This document shows positions 1-11,535 of a stretch of 64,000 nucleotides of DNA, one piece after another. Source of the stretch: Dendrocalamus latiflorus (taxonomy: Eukaryota; Streptophyta; Magnoliopsida; Poales; Poaceae). Made by a program: the position numbers and the translations under genes. The notes under the pieces were generated by a model. It ran no database searches and was not told the DNA's origin. It saw only the letters and a program-made list of their open reading frames with translations. The stretch spans positions 11,255,910 to 11,319,909 of the forward strand of contig CM029631.1 of NCBI GenBank assembly GCA_017311315.1, read 5' to 3'. Positions within the stretch are counted from its first letter, which is position 1, and each line of letters starts with the position of its first letter.

Positions 1-824
1 TGTTAAAGAAGAGGCGGATGCAGATGCTGGCAGTGGGCTTCACTACCGATGAGGTTGGTGGAGGAGGCCGACCGGTGCCGGCCGATGACTTCTTCCGGGG
101 TTCGACGGGTGTTTGCTTCACTGCCGATGAGGTTGGTGGAGGAGGCCGATCGGCGTTGTTCGGCGCCGGCGCCGGCGCCGTATAGCCGGGAGGCGGTAGG
201 AGTGGTGGCTGCTGGGTTGTCCAGGGTTCCTTGGCGCGACGTTGCTCGAGCGGGAAGCGGCTTGTGGTGGGTTCTTTGGATGGCTATGCCATGGCCTTGA
301 GGCGTGCAAAACCCCGGTGTGCTGGTGGTGGTCTTTTTTGTGTGGGGGGTGTGCCTGGTTTGCTATGGTTGTGCTGGCGAAAGCCTTGCCGGTGTTCCTA
401 CCGGTCTCGACAACTATGACGTCTATGAACGCCATTTTCCTTCCTGAAGGGTTGTCATGGCACTCCATAGCCATCATGTACTCTGTTCTCCAGGTGAAAG
501 CCTTGTCTCGGTGAGGCGGGCGGTGTCGGCGACCCTCGTCGCCTCTTTGATGACGTCGCTTCGGAGATTCGTCTTCACACAGGATAGACCGGAGTTTGGG
601 TGGCTCAATTGGAGAAGATTACGGGCTTGGTTGAAAGCAAGAACGGAGAAGAAGTTCTGAAGCTTAGTCTTTCTAGCTTTTTTTCATAGTCCTTAAGATC
701 TCTTTCTTACTATTGTGTACTCCTCAATGTTGAGGCTTTGGGCCTAAGAGCTCGTGTAACTTTTAGCTGTGTATATTCCTTGTGGATATAGAGGCCGGAT
801 TTTATATCCATTATCTAAAAAAAA
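1..824 (+). mobile_element. Non-LTR-like retroelement, copy 1 (3' part, 5' end outside window)
   Basis: This copy shares its 3' two thirds with the element at 5445-6186, including the GGTGAAAGCCTTG blocks, the CTAAGAGCTCGTGTAAC block and the terminal GGATATAGAGGCC block. It ends in a short poly(A) after ATCTA. No LTR or terminal inverted repeat is visible. The 3' poly(A) and the clean target duplication of the sister copy point to target-primed reverse transcription by a LINE or a LINE-dependent element. No reverse transcriptase reading frame is present. The 5' end lies beyond the window, so the target duplication cannot be checked. Confidence 0.6.
36..155 (+). repeat. Tandem duplication inside non-LTR copy 1 (period about 79 bp)
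   Basis: The block beginning GCTTCACTRCCGATGAGG and running through GGTGGAGGAGGCCGA occurs twice, starting near 36 and near 115. The sister copy at 5445 lacks it, so the duplication is specific to this copy or its subfamily. Confidence 0.6.
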
Positions 825-1334
825 GTAAGTGGCAACAAGCAACTTGTGTTTGCATGTTCGAGTTTAACACTTTAATTTGCAAGGACCAGGAGGCAGGACT
901 GAAAAGATCATCACACTGACTTCAATACCAAACTATCAAAAGAAAGAAACAAAAACAGAAGCATATTCTACATTCATGCACACTTACTGACACACACACA
1001 CACGTGTCATTCTTCAGATCCTAAAAAAAGTCTCATTCAGACAGAGCCGCGAAGAAGCTTCAGCTCTACTGTTAACGTCACTGAAACTTCAGAACCTTCA
1101 CACTGTGAAGTGCGAGTGAGATCGTCATGCGACGCGCGCCGCGGTGGCCGAGGTCACCGCGGTGCTCGATGACCCGCACTCGCTGCCGGGCAGCGACACG
1201 CTCGACCTGTCCAGCCTCACGGCCCACGGGCTGACTGGCAGTATAGTACTTGTGTGAGCATGGCCGCACGTATATGGATGGTGGATATCGGCCTATGCTC
1301 CATTGTACTTCTAGCTTTTTACATAATTACATTG
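825..1334. other. Intergenic, with a small GC-rich island (about 1120-1260)
   Basis: The segment is AT-rich apart from about 140 bp of GC-rich sequence. Short reading frames exist on both strands there (for example 63 codons on the minus strand, 1078-1269), but none is recognisable and no splice context joins them to anything. It could be a captured or decayed exon fragment. I do not call a gene. Confidence 0.35.
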
Positions 1335-1500
1335 TTAGATAATTATAGTTGTTGTTACTTTTTTTAGCGTAATTAAATTTAAAAATAAAAATTTATGTTA
1401 TTACAGGTAATATAAAAGAATAAGAAAAAATATAAAAAAGCTAAAAAAAATTAAAAAAAAAATAGAAGCTAAAAACTTAAACCTAACAGAGCACAGCCTT
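1335..1500. repeat. AT-rich MITE family 1, partial copy A
   Basis: It contains the family core AGCGTAATTAAATTTAAAAA followed by A-rich sequence and AGCTAAAAACTTAAAC. The same core occurs at 1630, 36443, 38011 and, inverted, at 50850 and 54711. Ends are approximate. Confidence 0.45.
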
Positions 1501-1629
1501 AGTGCTGCAGCAATTTAGGAAATGAATAGGCTGAACAATCGATGTTGCTCATGTTGGTCTTACTGGCTAGGGACTGTAACTCGCGTCCATATATGCTCCA
1601 ACGTTGTCGCAGAACAGTCGTTACCCTGT

Positions 1630-1870
1630 TCATTTAGGTTCTTTTTGTGGCGTATGGCTTATTTTTTATTGTTTAGTGTTGTAGCTGATTTATTTTGTAC
1701 TGCAACTGCTGATGATTTTTTTGATATAATTAAATTTAAAAAATAAAAAATAGACAAAACATGTTGATCCATCAAAACCAATGTAAAGGAATATAGGAAA
1801 AAAGAAAAAAAACTCAGAGAAATCTAAAATTAAAAACTAGAAGCTAAAAGTTGAAATCCAAACGAATAGG
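1630..1870. repeat. AT-rich MITE family 1, copy B
   Basis: It carries the order GTATGGCTTATTTTTTATTG, GTAGCTGATTTATTT, TAATTAAATTTAAAAA, then an A-rich right half ending AAAGTTGAAATCCAAACG. The order matches copies at 36443 and 38011. No coding capacity is visible. Confidence 0.5.
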
Positions 1871-2503
1871 GTAGTGCACTTTTTACTGCCGTGGTCAGAT
1901 TTCGTTGTCGGTTTGGGAACTTTCGGTCAGTTTCCGACGGGCACAAACACGGCGCCATCAGCCCACGACGAGATTCTCACTCTCCCAATCTTGCTCAGCG
2001 CGGCCCAAATTTCTGGTCCCCTTTTCACCGTTCCTGCCCGTGAAAACGCGCGACACGTTTATTCGGCATCCCATCTGGGCCCGTACGTTCGGATAGGATT
2101 CTAATCCAAATAACTACGTTATTCTTTTGTTTTCCATTCCTATGTTTTGCCACTGTATCCCCGTGACTTTCATGTGTTTCAATATTCATGTGTGTGTTTT
2201 TTTTCGTTCCAAACATGCCCTAGTTTTGCGGTTGTTTTTGCAGTGTACCACCTCTCTTTTATGATCACCTACGTCAATGCCATTAAAGGGATTACACCCC
2301 TTATAAATGGCATAAGTCACTTCTTATTGTATACGGGGCAAATGTAGCTCCCTCAAAGTTCTCTCTAATGAGGATGAGAGAGACGAAGTGCTAGCTGGGC
2401 CATGGAATGTCCATAAGGTACGCAAGCCAGCCCGCTGCCTTATATATGCAAGGCTTTGGCGTCGAACATTATTCCACTGGCTCAAGTGGAGGACGCACGC
2501 CCG
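1871..2503. other. Intergenic, no gene seen
   Basis: The reading frames here are short and lack coding bias. A TATATA-like stretch lies near 2442, but no gene follows it. The last eight bases (2496-2503, CACGCCCG) are the left target duplication of the hAT element that follows. Confidence 0.5.
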
Positions 2504-4154
2504 TAGGGGCGGATTTGGGCCCCCGCAAAGTGGGCTTTAGCCCGGGGCGTGAGAAATTTTATAGTGTATAGCCCAGGTCAGCCCGAGGTATTATCATTAC
2601 TATTCAGCCCAGGTAGCCCATATATATTTCACTATTCAGCCCAGAGGCGTGAGAAAATCTGCACAAAATCTTCGCGCGGCCCACCACAGCACCACTGCGC
2701 GGCCCAAGCAATATCTGCCTTAGAGGAAACCCTAGCTTACTGTGCTCGCTCCTCACTCGCCAGCAGCAGCACAAGGGCGATCCAGAGAAATCCTGCGCCG
2801 CCGCACCGCACCGCAAGCCGCCCCGCCTCCCGGCGCCGCCCGCCTCGCCTCCCAGCGGCCGCCGTCGCCGCCCCGCCTCCCGGCGCCGCCCGGCCAGCCC
2901 CAACTCCCGGCGCCGCTTCTATTGTTGGGTGTTCTTCTTGGATGCTGGACAGATCTATTTCTTTCTTGCATTGGTGAAGATGGTCGTTTACAGGTTTGCT
3001 TGGTTTCTTCTTTCTATGGCTCAAAAAAATTAAATGCTTATGCTGACCCAGTTACTGTGTACTGATGATGTTACTTTGAGAGTATAATGGCTACATTTGA
3101 GAGTTACTGTGTATCTACAAAATCCCTACTCAATTATCTGTTTTCGGTTGGGTCGCAGACAATCACAGGCTTGTTTTGTGAGAAATTTTCTGGCATTGCA
3201 AAACATAAAATTGAACTCTGTAGCATGTCTCATATCACATTGCAAAACACAAACCTGAACACTGCAAAACACATCTAAAATGTGATTTCACTGTGACAGG
3301 ATTGTTTCTGTTTCTGCTTATATACTAAAATGTGGTTTTCTGTGTTTTATGTCTTAAAAAATGAAGCTAGGAGTTAGGGCATGTTTGGGAGAGCTCCATC
3401 AGCTCCAGATCCACGAAAAACAGCTCCACTCCACGAAATTTTACCCAAACGCTCCAGCTCCGTGAAATCTGGATCCACCAAAATCCTGGATCTGAGGGCC
3501 AGATCCATGGATTTCATGGAGCTCCTCAAGGGGTGCTCCACCGTGGAGTTGGGTGGTAATTACCCACCCATGCCACTGGTTACACACCCCATCCCACCAA
3601 AAGTGATAATTCCCACCAAAACCTCAATTTCGTGGATCTGGAGCTGCTGTACAAGCCAAACACTCCATGGTGGGATCCCAGATCCACGGTGGAGCTGCTG
3701 CTCCAGATCCACGTTTTTAGTGGTGGAGCTCTCCCAAACAGGCCCTTATTTTAGTCAATACAAAATGAAGCGGGCGAAGACATTGTCATCGTGTTGTTCA
3801 TATTTATTCGTACACATGTTTGATTTACTCTCATATTTTGTCTTTACAGGTTCTGGTTCATGTCCAACTATCAATGAAGAAATGACAGAATAGGATAGAG
3901 AGCAAATCATTGTAATTTAGGTACTCAAATTGTATTTCATTATGTTACATTTTTTGTACTTTGAGATCATGCCATGTTCTTCGTATTATGCTTTATGTTT
4001 GCTTGTTTAGTATTGAACTCAAGTTTCATATTAGTAATACAATTAGCCAATTATGATATACTTTTGTTATATCGTGGTATGAGTACAAATTGACGTTAGT
4101 TTTAAGTGGTTAGAGTTCAGCCCGGGGCGTAGCCAAATCCTGGTTCCGCCACTG
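2504..4154. mobile_element. hAT element (internally deleted), 8-bp target duplication
   Basis: The termini are TAGGGGCGGATTTGG on the left and, read inward from the right, CAGTGGCGGAACC. A perfect 8-bp duplication CACGCCCG flanks both sides (2496-2503 and 4155-4162), which is diagnostic of hAT insertion. The interior keeps a GC-rich, Ala/Pro/Arg-coding block (about 2690-2990) that resembles the 5' exon region of a TTF-type hAT gene, but no transposase catalytic or dimerisation region remains. It is therefore a non-autonomous deletion derivative. A Tourist MITE is nested at 3377-3745. Confidence 0.85.
3377..3745. mobile_element. Tourist-type MITE nested in the hAT element
   Basis: The terminal inverted repeats are GGGCATGTTTGGGAGAGCTC on the left and its near-complement GAGCTCTCCCAAACAGGCCC on the right. 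A TTA duplication lies at 3374-3376 and 3746-3748. Size (369 bp), TTA target and TIR type fit the PIF/Harbinger superfamily. Internal AGATCCACG blocks recur in both orientations. An apparent 170-codon frame across it (3381-3893) is a by-product of the repeats. Confidence 0.85.
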
Positions 4155-4162
4155 CACGCCCG

Positions 4163-5431
4163 TTATAGGTAGTGCTTTTGTTATTGCATAATTGATTGAA
4201 ATTTTTTTATCTCTTAATCATTTAAAGTTGCACTCTTAGTTATTTAAAATTACGGTGTACTAATTTCTCCTCCTAAAGTTGTACTCTCAGTTACCTAAAA
4301 TTGTAGTATAAAAAAGTAACTGAAGATAAGAGAAAAACAGTTGTCTGTATAATAGTCACTCCTTATACGTAGGTGGCAGGGCAGGTACTTGCGCCGTTTA
4401 GCAGCGAGTGAAATGTGGCTTTGGGCGCTATCTCTACATTGCACGCATGCATTTCAGAAAGTAAGTGCATGGTCGAAAGGCAGGAACTAGCTAACGTGCG
4501 GTCGACTCGACGACAGCAAGTCACCGCGACACGCTATGCATGCATGAATTTGCATGGCCCGGGAGGTTGAGTCATGGCCACAGCCGCGCGCTGGTCATAA
4601 TAACGTACCATTGGTTTCTCATCCGAACATGCGCGCATGCAAGAACGCCGGTCGATCTCACGTACTTTCACCTGAATGTGTTCTCGTTTCACTAGTATCG
4701 TAGCCATGCATACGAGTGGTACAAGACTTAGCTCTGTAAGGACAGATTAATGAATGAATGAATGAAACAGCTTCCTGATTCGGCGTCCCAACTTCCGTCA
4801 CCTAGCTAGGTACGAACGATCGATAACAACACTACGTGCCAAGGCAAAGAAAAACTGCAAGAAGAAGAAGAAGAAGGAGAAGAAGAAACAATGATAGGTA
4901 AAGACTAAAGAGGGCGCTGTCTAGGTTGCTGCTGCGAGCGTACGGCACGAGTGAAGAGAGAAAGCTCTGCTCGATCCATGCATGTTTCAATCGCTCGCTC
5001 GCTCGCTCGTGTGCATGCAGTGATGGATGCAGGGGCAGCCACACCGCACGGGCGAGAGTAATTAAGAGCGAGAGCAGCGACCTGCTGCTGTCTCCTCGTA
5101 ATAAGCTGCGACTGCGATCGCAAGGAATGGAGAACGGTCCATGCAAGGATGGGGGTACTAATTTGTGTGCGTGAGGTTGTTAACTGAACTCGTTTACCGG
5201 AAATAGGAGCCGAGAAACGCATGCGTGCTTCCGCTGCTGTCATGTCGCTCTCATCCTCGCAGCAGCAGGCAGCTGATGAAGAATTAAGCCTGAAGGCTAA
5301 TGATTCTGTGATTAAGTTTGCTGCGTGCGTGCAGCTCTGAATTACGGTGTTACTACGCTGCAAGTATATACGGGGCTACATATATATGCATAGCATACTG
5401 AACTCTCATTATCGATCGATCAGCTTCTTAT
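4163..5431. other. Intergenic, no gene supported
   Basis: The sequence has normal composition, a (GAA)n-like stretch near 4861-4887 and several CGATCGAT/GCATGCATG palindromic words. Overlapping frames occur on both strands at 4832-5363, but none has a recognisable domain or grass-like GC3 bias. Confidence 0.45.
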
Positions 5432-5444
5432 ATGGTCTGGTTCA

Positions 5445-6186
5445 AAGACGGTGGTGATCCACGTGCCGTTCAGGCTCCGTAAGGCGTTCAGGAAGTTTTG
5501 TGTCAGGCCCTTCTGTTGTATTGCTGTAGGTTTGATCTGTGGCTCATGTCCCTGGATCTGCTCAGTGGTGGCGCTTAGACGTCGCTTAGTGGTCTCTACA
5601 GTGGCGGACGTTGCAGGAAGCGGCTCGTCGCGGAGTTCAAGGGTGGCTATGCCATGGCTTTGAGGCGTGTAGGGCCCCGGAGTGTTGGTGGATGCCTATT
5701 TTGTGTGTGGGTAGTACGTGGGGTGCTGTGGAGGTGCTGGCGAAAGCCTTGCCGGTGATCTTACCGGTCTCGACATCAATGACGCCTTCGGGCGCCATTA
5801 TCCTTCCTGGAGGTTTGTCGTGGCACTACATAGCTCTCATGTGTGCTGATCTCCAGGTGAAAGCCTTGCCTCGATGAGGCGGGCGGCGTCGGTGACTCTC
5901 GTCGCCTTCTTGGAGACGTCGCCTCGGAGGTCCATCTTCACGCAAAGCAGACCGAAGTTTGGGAGGCTCGGTCGGATGAGGTTAAGGGCTTGGTTGTAAT
6001 CAAGGACGGAGCAAAAGTGCTGAAGCTTAGCCTTTCTAGTTCTTTTCGTAGTCCTTAAGCTATCTTTCATGTTGTTTTATGTACCTCAGTTTTGAGGCTT
6101 GGAGCCTAAGAGCTCGTGTAACTTTTGGCTGTGTATATCCTTCGTGGATATAGAGGCCAGATTTTATATCCTTTATCTAAAAAAAA
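5445..6186 (+). mobile_element. Non-LTR-like retroelement, copy 2, complete insertion
   Basis: A perfect 13-bp duplication ATGGTCTGGTTCA lies at 5432-5444 and 6187-6199, immediately outside the element. The right end is a poly(A) of about nine bases following TTTATCTA. Variable-length target duplication plus a 3' poly(A) is the signature of target-primed reverse transcription. The element is about 740 bp, has no LTRs, no TIRs and no reverse transcriptase frame. It could be a 5'-truncated LINE or a long SINE-like passenger. I cannot name the family. Confidence 0.85.
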
Positions 6187-6199
6187 ATGGTCTGGTTCA

Positions 6200-6949
6200 T
6201 CCATCCAGTTGCATGGAGCAATTTATTAGAGATCCATGCGACGTTGGCGTTTCTGCAACGGTTGAAGTCGGCTGCATATATGTCTGGTCGGAATTAACCA
6301 ATCAACGACCTACATATGAGAAACATCATCTCGGGTAATACGAGTCCACCGACTCAGCTAATTTGCTCACTTGACATTTATACACGGAGCACTAGTACTC
6401 CTAGGTACGTACGTGACCGAAAGACGCCATAATGGGCGGAGTGGTAATCGATGGAGCAAACCATGGGGCACTAGTACCTATTATGTACACTGACTTGGAG
6501 GATCTGTGTCGATGCAGCAATGATTGGGTTTGGCGAACAAAACGGCCGGTCGAGCGGTGGCCGCATTAATTCAGTGCGTTGCACAGGACCGTTTCTGTTT
6601 GCTCCCTGATGCAGCTTTGCGTAAGTAGGTTGTTACGAGACCCGTCGAGATCATCATACGGTGTACCACGTATATTTAATTTTGTTATGTAATTATTATC
6701 GAAGTTTGAGTTTAGTTTTAAGAGTTTGTAAAGTTTAAAATTGCTGTCAAATGTAAAGCGGTATGACCACCATAGAGACGACAGTCCGATCGTCATAGGG
6801 CAAGCGGTCAGACTAGTAATATGGTTTTTGAAAATTGCACACCAAACACCTGTGTAGGCATATTTGAGGATATGTTTGCACTAAATGACACCTAAAATAG
6901 AGTTCTGAACTGAAAATAGATATAGTTCAACCAAAAATTCCAGAGATGG
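6200..6949. other. Intergenic, no gene seen
   Basis: Unassigned sequence with short frames only. From about 6950 it grades into the GGTCAGACC-rich repeat described next. Confidence 0.4.
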
Positions 6950-7514
6950 TATTTTTAATACTCTTAAGCGGTTAGACCAGTCAAATACTGACAGTCATAC
7001 CACTTGGCGGTTTGACCAGCATGGTGCCAGCGGCCGGTCAGATCACCATCGTCGATCAGATCGGTCTGGTAGCGATGATCAGACTGGCTTTTAGCGAATT
7101 AGTGTGGAAATTATGCATTTTGGTTTGAGATTTAGTCTTAGGGTTAGGATCAATGCGTGAGTATAGTTGAGTGTGTGCATATCATAGGTGCTAGTGTTTT
7201 GTTGTGGTGTGTTACATGATATATTATTTTTTGACTAATGTGAGTCAGGTGCATGGAACTTGTACTCGAGATGGTTGCTTGGTATTTAGATGTGCAGGTT
7301 GCTTGGAGAATGTTAGCAGTTAACGGCAATGGACCAGGACTAGGTGGGCAAGTTGAAGTCCAAGTGATCATATAAGTTTGAATGAGACTACGAGGCCTAA
7401 CGGGAAATACAAAGAAGGCAGAGATTGTAAAGAGGTGAGTTGATGCATGTAGTACACGAAAGTGATGAGGCTGATGCATATAGAGACGATTCAGGGGAGT
7501 CCGAATGTGTGAAA

Positions 7515-7660
7515 ACGTGACGGCTAGTCATTAAGCACTACGAGCTACTTGTTAAAGCATACAGAGATGCTTTGATGTGAAGGTAAGACGTGACGGCTAG
7601 TCATTAAGCACTACGAGCTACTTATCAAAGCATACAGAGATGCTTTGATGTGAAGGTAAG
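7515..7660 (+). repeat. 73-bp tandem duplication
   Basis: The unit starts ACGTGACGGCTAGTC and ends TGTGAAGGTAAG. Two head-to-tail copies (7515-7587 and 7588-7660) differ at only two positions (CTTGTTAAAG against CTTATCAAAG), which suggests a recent replication-slippage event inside the older repeat. Confidence 0.9.
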
Positions 7661-9352
7661 TATTCTTAGTTCATCAATTGTATTAATTGATAATTTTATG
7701 TATTGTAGGATTTTAGAACTAGGTCATGATGAGGCAAACAGAACCAGAACTAAGTTAATAGAGTTTAGGTCCAGAGCAGTCACAAGATCAAGACTAAGCT
7801 AAGGGAGCTAAGGTTCAAAACAATCAAAGTGCCGCCGAAAGTTGACTAAGCCTAGCAGAGTGATTACAAGCTGGAAAGACAAGAAACCGAAGCGGGAGCT
7901 ACTGATGGTGGACATGACGGACAACAACAAAGTGGATCGAGGTTAAGATCAAGGAGGAGCTAAGGCCCAGAACGATCTGGGAAGCGGGGTGCCGTCATAG
8001 TGTATAGAGAGACATGAGACACGCCAATTGACTTGGGATCCGTTTGCAAGTGAAGATGGTTCGATAGGATCTGAATGTGTGAAAGGCTTGACGGTAAATC
8101 ATTGGGGCTACATAAAGTTAAAGATGAAGCACGGGACCACTTTAAGGCGAAGGAAGCACAAAGCTTCGTGGAAGGTAGTTTAGGGGCAAAACGATCTTTT
8201 TGCCCCAAACCAGATAGTTGAAGACTTGATTAAACCCCGTCGCGATGAGATGCAAAAGAGATGGTTTAGGTCAAAGATATACTGAAAATGTTAAGTGGAT
8301 CAACTATTTATTCCCTATCAAGTTAATGGTTGTGTGCGCTTTGAGAAGTATGCATGTTTGAGTGTAAAACTCAATATGGTATTGGGTTAACATGTTAGCC
8401 CGTGTAAGTGAATGAAACTTAACTAGAGGGCTGGTTAGATTTTCCTGTGAGCCTCCATATATAAGGAGGAAGAGGTATTGGCTTAAGGCTAAGTTTTAGG
8501 AGAAGCTTGTGCTAAGCCAACTTGAGGAGATCGTAGTTCTTAGAGAGAACCTTTAAGAGATGAACCTTTAAGAGATGAGTTGTGGCTCTTTGTTTTGAGC
8601 TTTTTATCATCCTCAGACTCTGTGGTTGGCTAGGGAGTAGCTGTAAATATTTATCTCTAAGTATCAATATATGTCAAATTTTTACATATCTTTCTTCTTT
8701 TTGCTCAAGTGTTAAAATCTTGATTTGGTTTGGTTTTTGGGTATTTTCTTCTCTCTTCTTGATTTTGCTGTAATCCATGATGAGTAAGGGATGGAAAATG
8801 AGTCTAGTTGATCAATCTTTACTTATCTAGATCACTCATATAGCAAGACTTAAGATCAAGCCAGTTTTGCTTGTTCTTAGCTTAAATTTGGATTTTCGTG
8901 ATCAAAATAATTTTTTCGTGATCAAAATAATTTTTTCCTAAATCCATACCTAGATTAACTTGCTATGACATGTAGGAGTAGATCTAAATTATCCTCTTGA
9001 TTAGAAACTCCTTGAGCAAAAACTAATTTGGATTTTAAGGTTTTTAGTGTTTTTGAGACCCAAATTTGATTTACTTCAAATTAGTGAACCTGAGCTCAAA
9101 AATCTTACAATTCTTTATTGGTTTAAGTTTCTAATGCATTGAACAAGTCTCATGCAAATTTTTGGGATGTTTGGATGAGATTTAAGTAAGTTCTTAATAT
9201 TTGAGTTTTGACTTGAGACGTCTTTTTAGTTTGGGAACATGGAATTGGTCAGACCAGCCCTAGACATGTGGTTAATCCGGCCCTAGACCCACGGTCTGTC
9301 CGATGACCGGTCAGATCGAACCTAGACCAATGGTTAGACCACCCAGTCCAGT

Positions 9353-9644
9353 TGTTGTGGGGGTGGCCCAGCCCAAAGGATTAGGCCTTACAGTAGACCC
9401 AATAGTATATGCCCAATAGTATAAAGGAATGTACCAATGTACCCCTATCTTTTGTAATTATTAAGTAGGATAGGAATTTTTTATCCTACCACACTTGTGT
9501 ATATAAATCCCCAAGAGGGGTACGAGGAGAGCAGATCCACTCATTTTATACACAATCTCTCTCCTGTCGTTAGCTCTCTCTGGCTCTATCTCCTCCCATG
9601 AAGGAAGGGGTACCCTATACCCCTGCTGTGCTCATACTATAACA
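9353..9644 (+). mobile_element. Solo LTR (292 bp), Copia-like size
   Basis: It begins TGTTGTGGGGG and ends ACTATAACA, giving TG...CA termini with TGTT/AACA complementarity. It is flanked by CCAGT (9348-9352) and CCGGT (9645-9649), a 5-bp target duplication with one change. GTGTATATAAATCC near 9496 is a good TATA box and CTCTCTCCTGTCG follows. No primer-binding site, polypurine tract or second LTR is adjacent, so it is a solo LTR left by recombination. Confidence 0.75.
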
Positions 9645-9790
9645 CCGGTCTTAAGCCGGTAGTCAGAATGGCCTAGTAAGGTTTTGGTCCACTCGTTGCT
9701 TCTTTTGTTCTTTAGTTTATTGGCTTCTATTTTGTCTCTGTTTCTATTGTGCATCTGATTTTATTAGTTTCTCATAGCTAATTGAGTGAG

Positions 9791-11243
9791 GAAGTCAAAA
9801 ATATTGATTTTAAAAAAGTTGCCAAGAGACGGAGATCATTCACCTCTCAACTTTCTAGAGTGGAATCGGTCCTATAGTTTGAGAGGTTTGTTCGTCAATT
9901 TTCTGTTTTACCCGGAACCCATGATGACGATGGATGGGCGTGAGTGACAGAAAGGGGAATGTGAGGTGGATTTGAGGGTTTAAAGGGGGCGGAATTGAGA
10001 TGGATGGATGGAATTTTTTGGAGGTAGGATCAATGATGGTGTCTTCCAAAGCATGGAATGGATGGCGTCGTGGTCCTCCCGCGGCCGCGCTGCACGCACC
10101 GCACGATGGTCTTGGTGCACGTCCAAGTCTGAACGTCTGATCGATCCATCCATTTCTCTCTCTGTGTCCGTCCATGGCACCCAAATGCAAGATAACTAGG
10201 CACACAAGCACTCAAGCACGCCGATTAAGACATCAGGGTTGGGTTATGCTACCCTACAAGCACGCCGATTAACTAGCCCGGATAGAAGTACTACCTACAA
10301 GGCCACAGCCTTACATGTCTATCTACAGTGGTTGATCTGGTTCTGTAGCACTGCATTGCTGATGCATGGCGGGCCTGCTCCATGCTGCTGCATCGCATGG
10401 GCTGGAGCTGGACAGAGCCGAGCTAGCTTAGCTTTATCAGGACTTGAATGCGACTGCACTTGCTGATTCCTCTGCTTGCTTCTTTCCCTCCTCTTTTGGT
10501 GCTGCTGCACACTGCATGTATAGTAATAACTGCCTGCGCCTCTCATCCATCTCTGGTGTTGTAGTTCTAGTACATGTAATGTATGCATGTCAATTGTCAA
10601 CTGCTTGTATCTACCTGTGTTTGTAGTATTTCTTCATTTATTGATTCTTCATGTGCTTGCCAAGTTGCCATGGAATACTCAGTAGTTAATAGCTGACAAC
10701 TACTGAACAGTCTGAACTAGCACCATCATATCATGCAGTTTCAGATTTATATAGCTGACCAATAGCATGATCAGCTATATGTATGTGTATTTTAGCCTCA
10801 GCTTGAGCTTAGCATCTGCTTGTTGGGGGAATAAAAAGAGAGGTGCCATTATACCATCCGATCACTGATTGCTAATTGAGCTGTTAAGCTTGCAAAAAGT
10901 ACAAACAGAATTGAACACAGTTGCTCAGAGAGAGAGGGAGAGAGGGAGGGAGAGAGAGATTCAGGTACCATCATGTGTAGGATGGAAATTTCCCTGGAGA
11001 TTTGCTGGCCTGTCACCCTAGTGACCAGTGGCAGTACTGAACTACACTGAAGCCTCTCAAGATCACACTGCTCGACCTGACGGAGACCATCAAGCAACCC
11101 GTCAAGGCAACACAGCGAAATTTGTCTCTGGTTGCTGATTTGCTGCTGCTCTTCTTGCTGCCATTGGCCACCGCTCAAAGCAAATCATGGAGGTAGCTAG
11201 CTACTAGCCAATGTACAGTGCCGTGTGCTTCTGGTGGGAAGTG
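9791..11243. other. Intergenic, no gene supported
   Basis: Frames on both strands at 9855-10626 and 10849-11178 overlap each other and show no domain. A (GA)n stretch lies at 10926-10960. CTGCTGCATCGCATGG-like words near 10388 suggested a microRNA, but no complementary arm was found. Confidence 0.4.
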
Positions 11244-11248
11244 GCAAC

Positions 11249-11530
11249 TGTTGAAGTATAAGTGAATTACTCATCTTTCCTTATCAGCTTAAGCTTTTGG
11301 GGTGAACTGGTTGGTGTATGAAACTCAATATGGTATCAGAGCCAAGAGGTCTCGAGTTCAAGACCTGGCTGACGCAATTAAAAAAAATTAATTGCAGTCG
11401 ATTTTTATTCCACGTATTAGGCCTAAGAGAGCCTACATATGAGGGGGAGTGTTGAAGTATAAGTGAATTACTCATCTTTCCTTATCAGCTTAAGCTTTTG
11501 GGTGAACTGATTGGTGTATGAAACTCAATA
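11249..11530 (+). mobile_element. SMART-type miniature LTR retrotransposon, complete (282 bp)
   Basis: Two near-identical LTRs of 82 and 81 bp (11249-11330 and 11450-11530) start TGTTGAAGTATAAGTG and end GAAACTCAATA. The first is followed directly by TGGTATCAGAGCC, the standard plant primer-binding site complementary to initiator methionine tRNA. The second is preceded by the polypurine tract GAGGGGGAG. A perfect 5-bp duplication GCAAC flanks the whole (11244-11248 and 11531-11535). The 119-bp interior has no coding capacity. Length and layout match the SMART/TRIM class of grass mini-retrotransposons, which depend on enzymes supplied by other elements. Confidence 0.95.
11331..11343 (+). promoter_or_regulatory. 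Primer-binding site of the SMART element
   Basis: TGGTATCAGAGCC abuts the left LTR and is complementary to the 3' end of plant initiator tRNA-Met, the primer for minus-strand synthesis. Confidence 0.9.
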
Positions 11531-11535
11531 GCAAC

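Larger units (their letters stand above)
6950..9790 (+). mobile_element. Old LTR-retrotransposon-type repeat, copy 1
   Basis: It is collinear with 41190-42900 at low identity. Shared landmarks in order are GGTCAGACC/CGGTC words, CTCGAGATG followed by GTGCAGGT, AGTTGA(A/G)(A/G)TCCA, GAAAATGAG/GGATGG words, GGAGTAGAT, and GGTTTTTAGTGTTTTTGAGAC. A TATA-like CCATATATAAGGAGG is near 8456. No gag or pol frame survives, so assignment to a Tat-like gypsy LTR is inference. A 73-bp tandem duplication and a younger solo LTR lie within it. Confidence 0.45.

Noticed and set aside
1078..1269. GC-rich minus-strand frame that might be a C-terminal exon
   Set aside because: No recognisable motif, and frames on both strands are similarly plausible.
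7515..7660. Tandem units as a CRISPR-like array
   Set aside because: Only two units with no spacers, in plant nuclear DNA.
10360..10420. Possible microRNA (CTGCTGCATCGCATGG)
   Set aside because: It does not match a known miRNA and no complementary arm is nearby.
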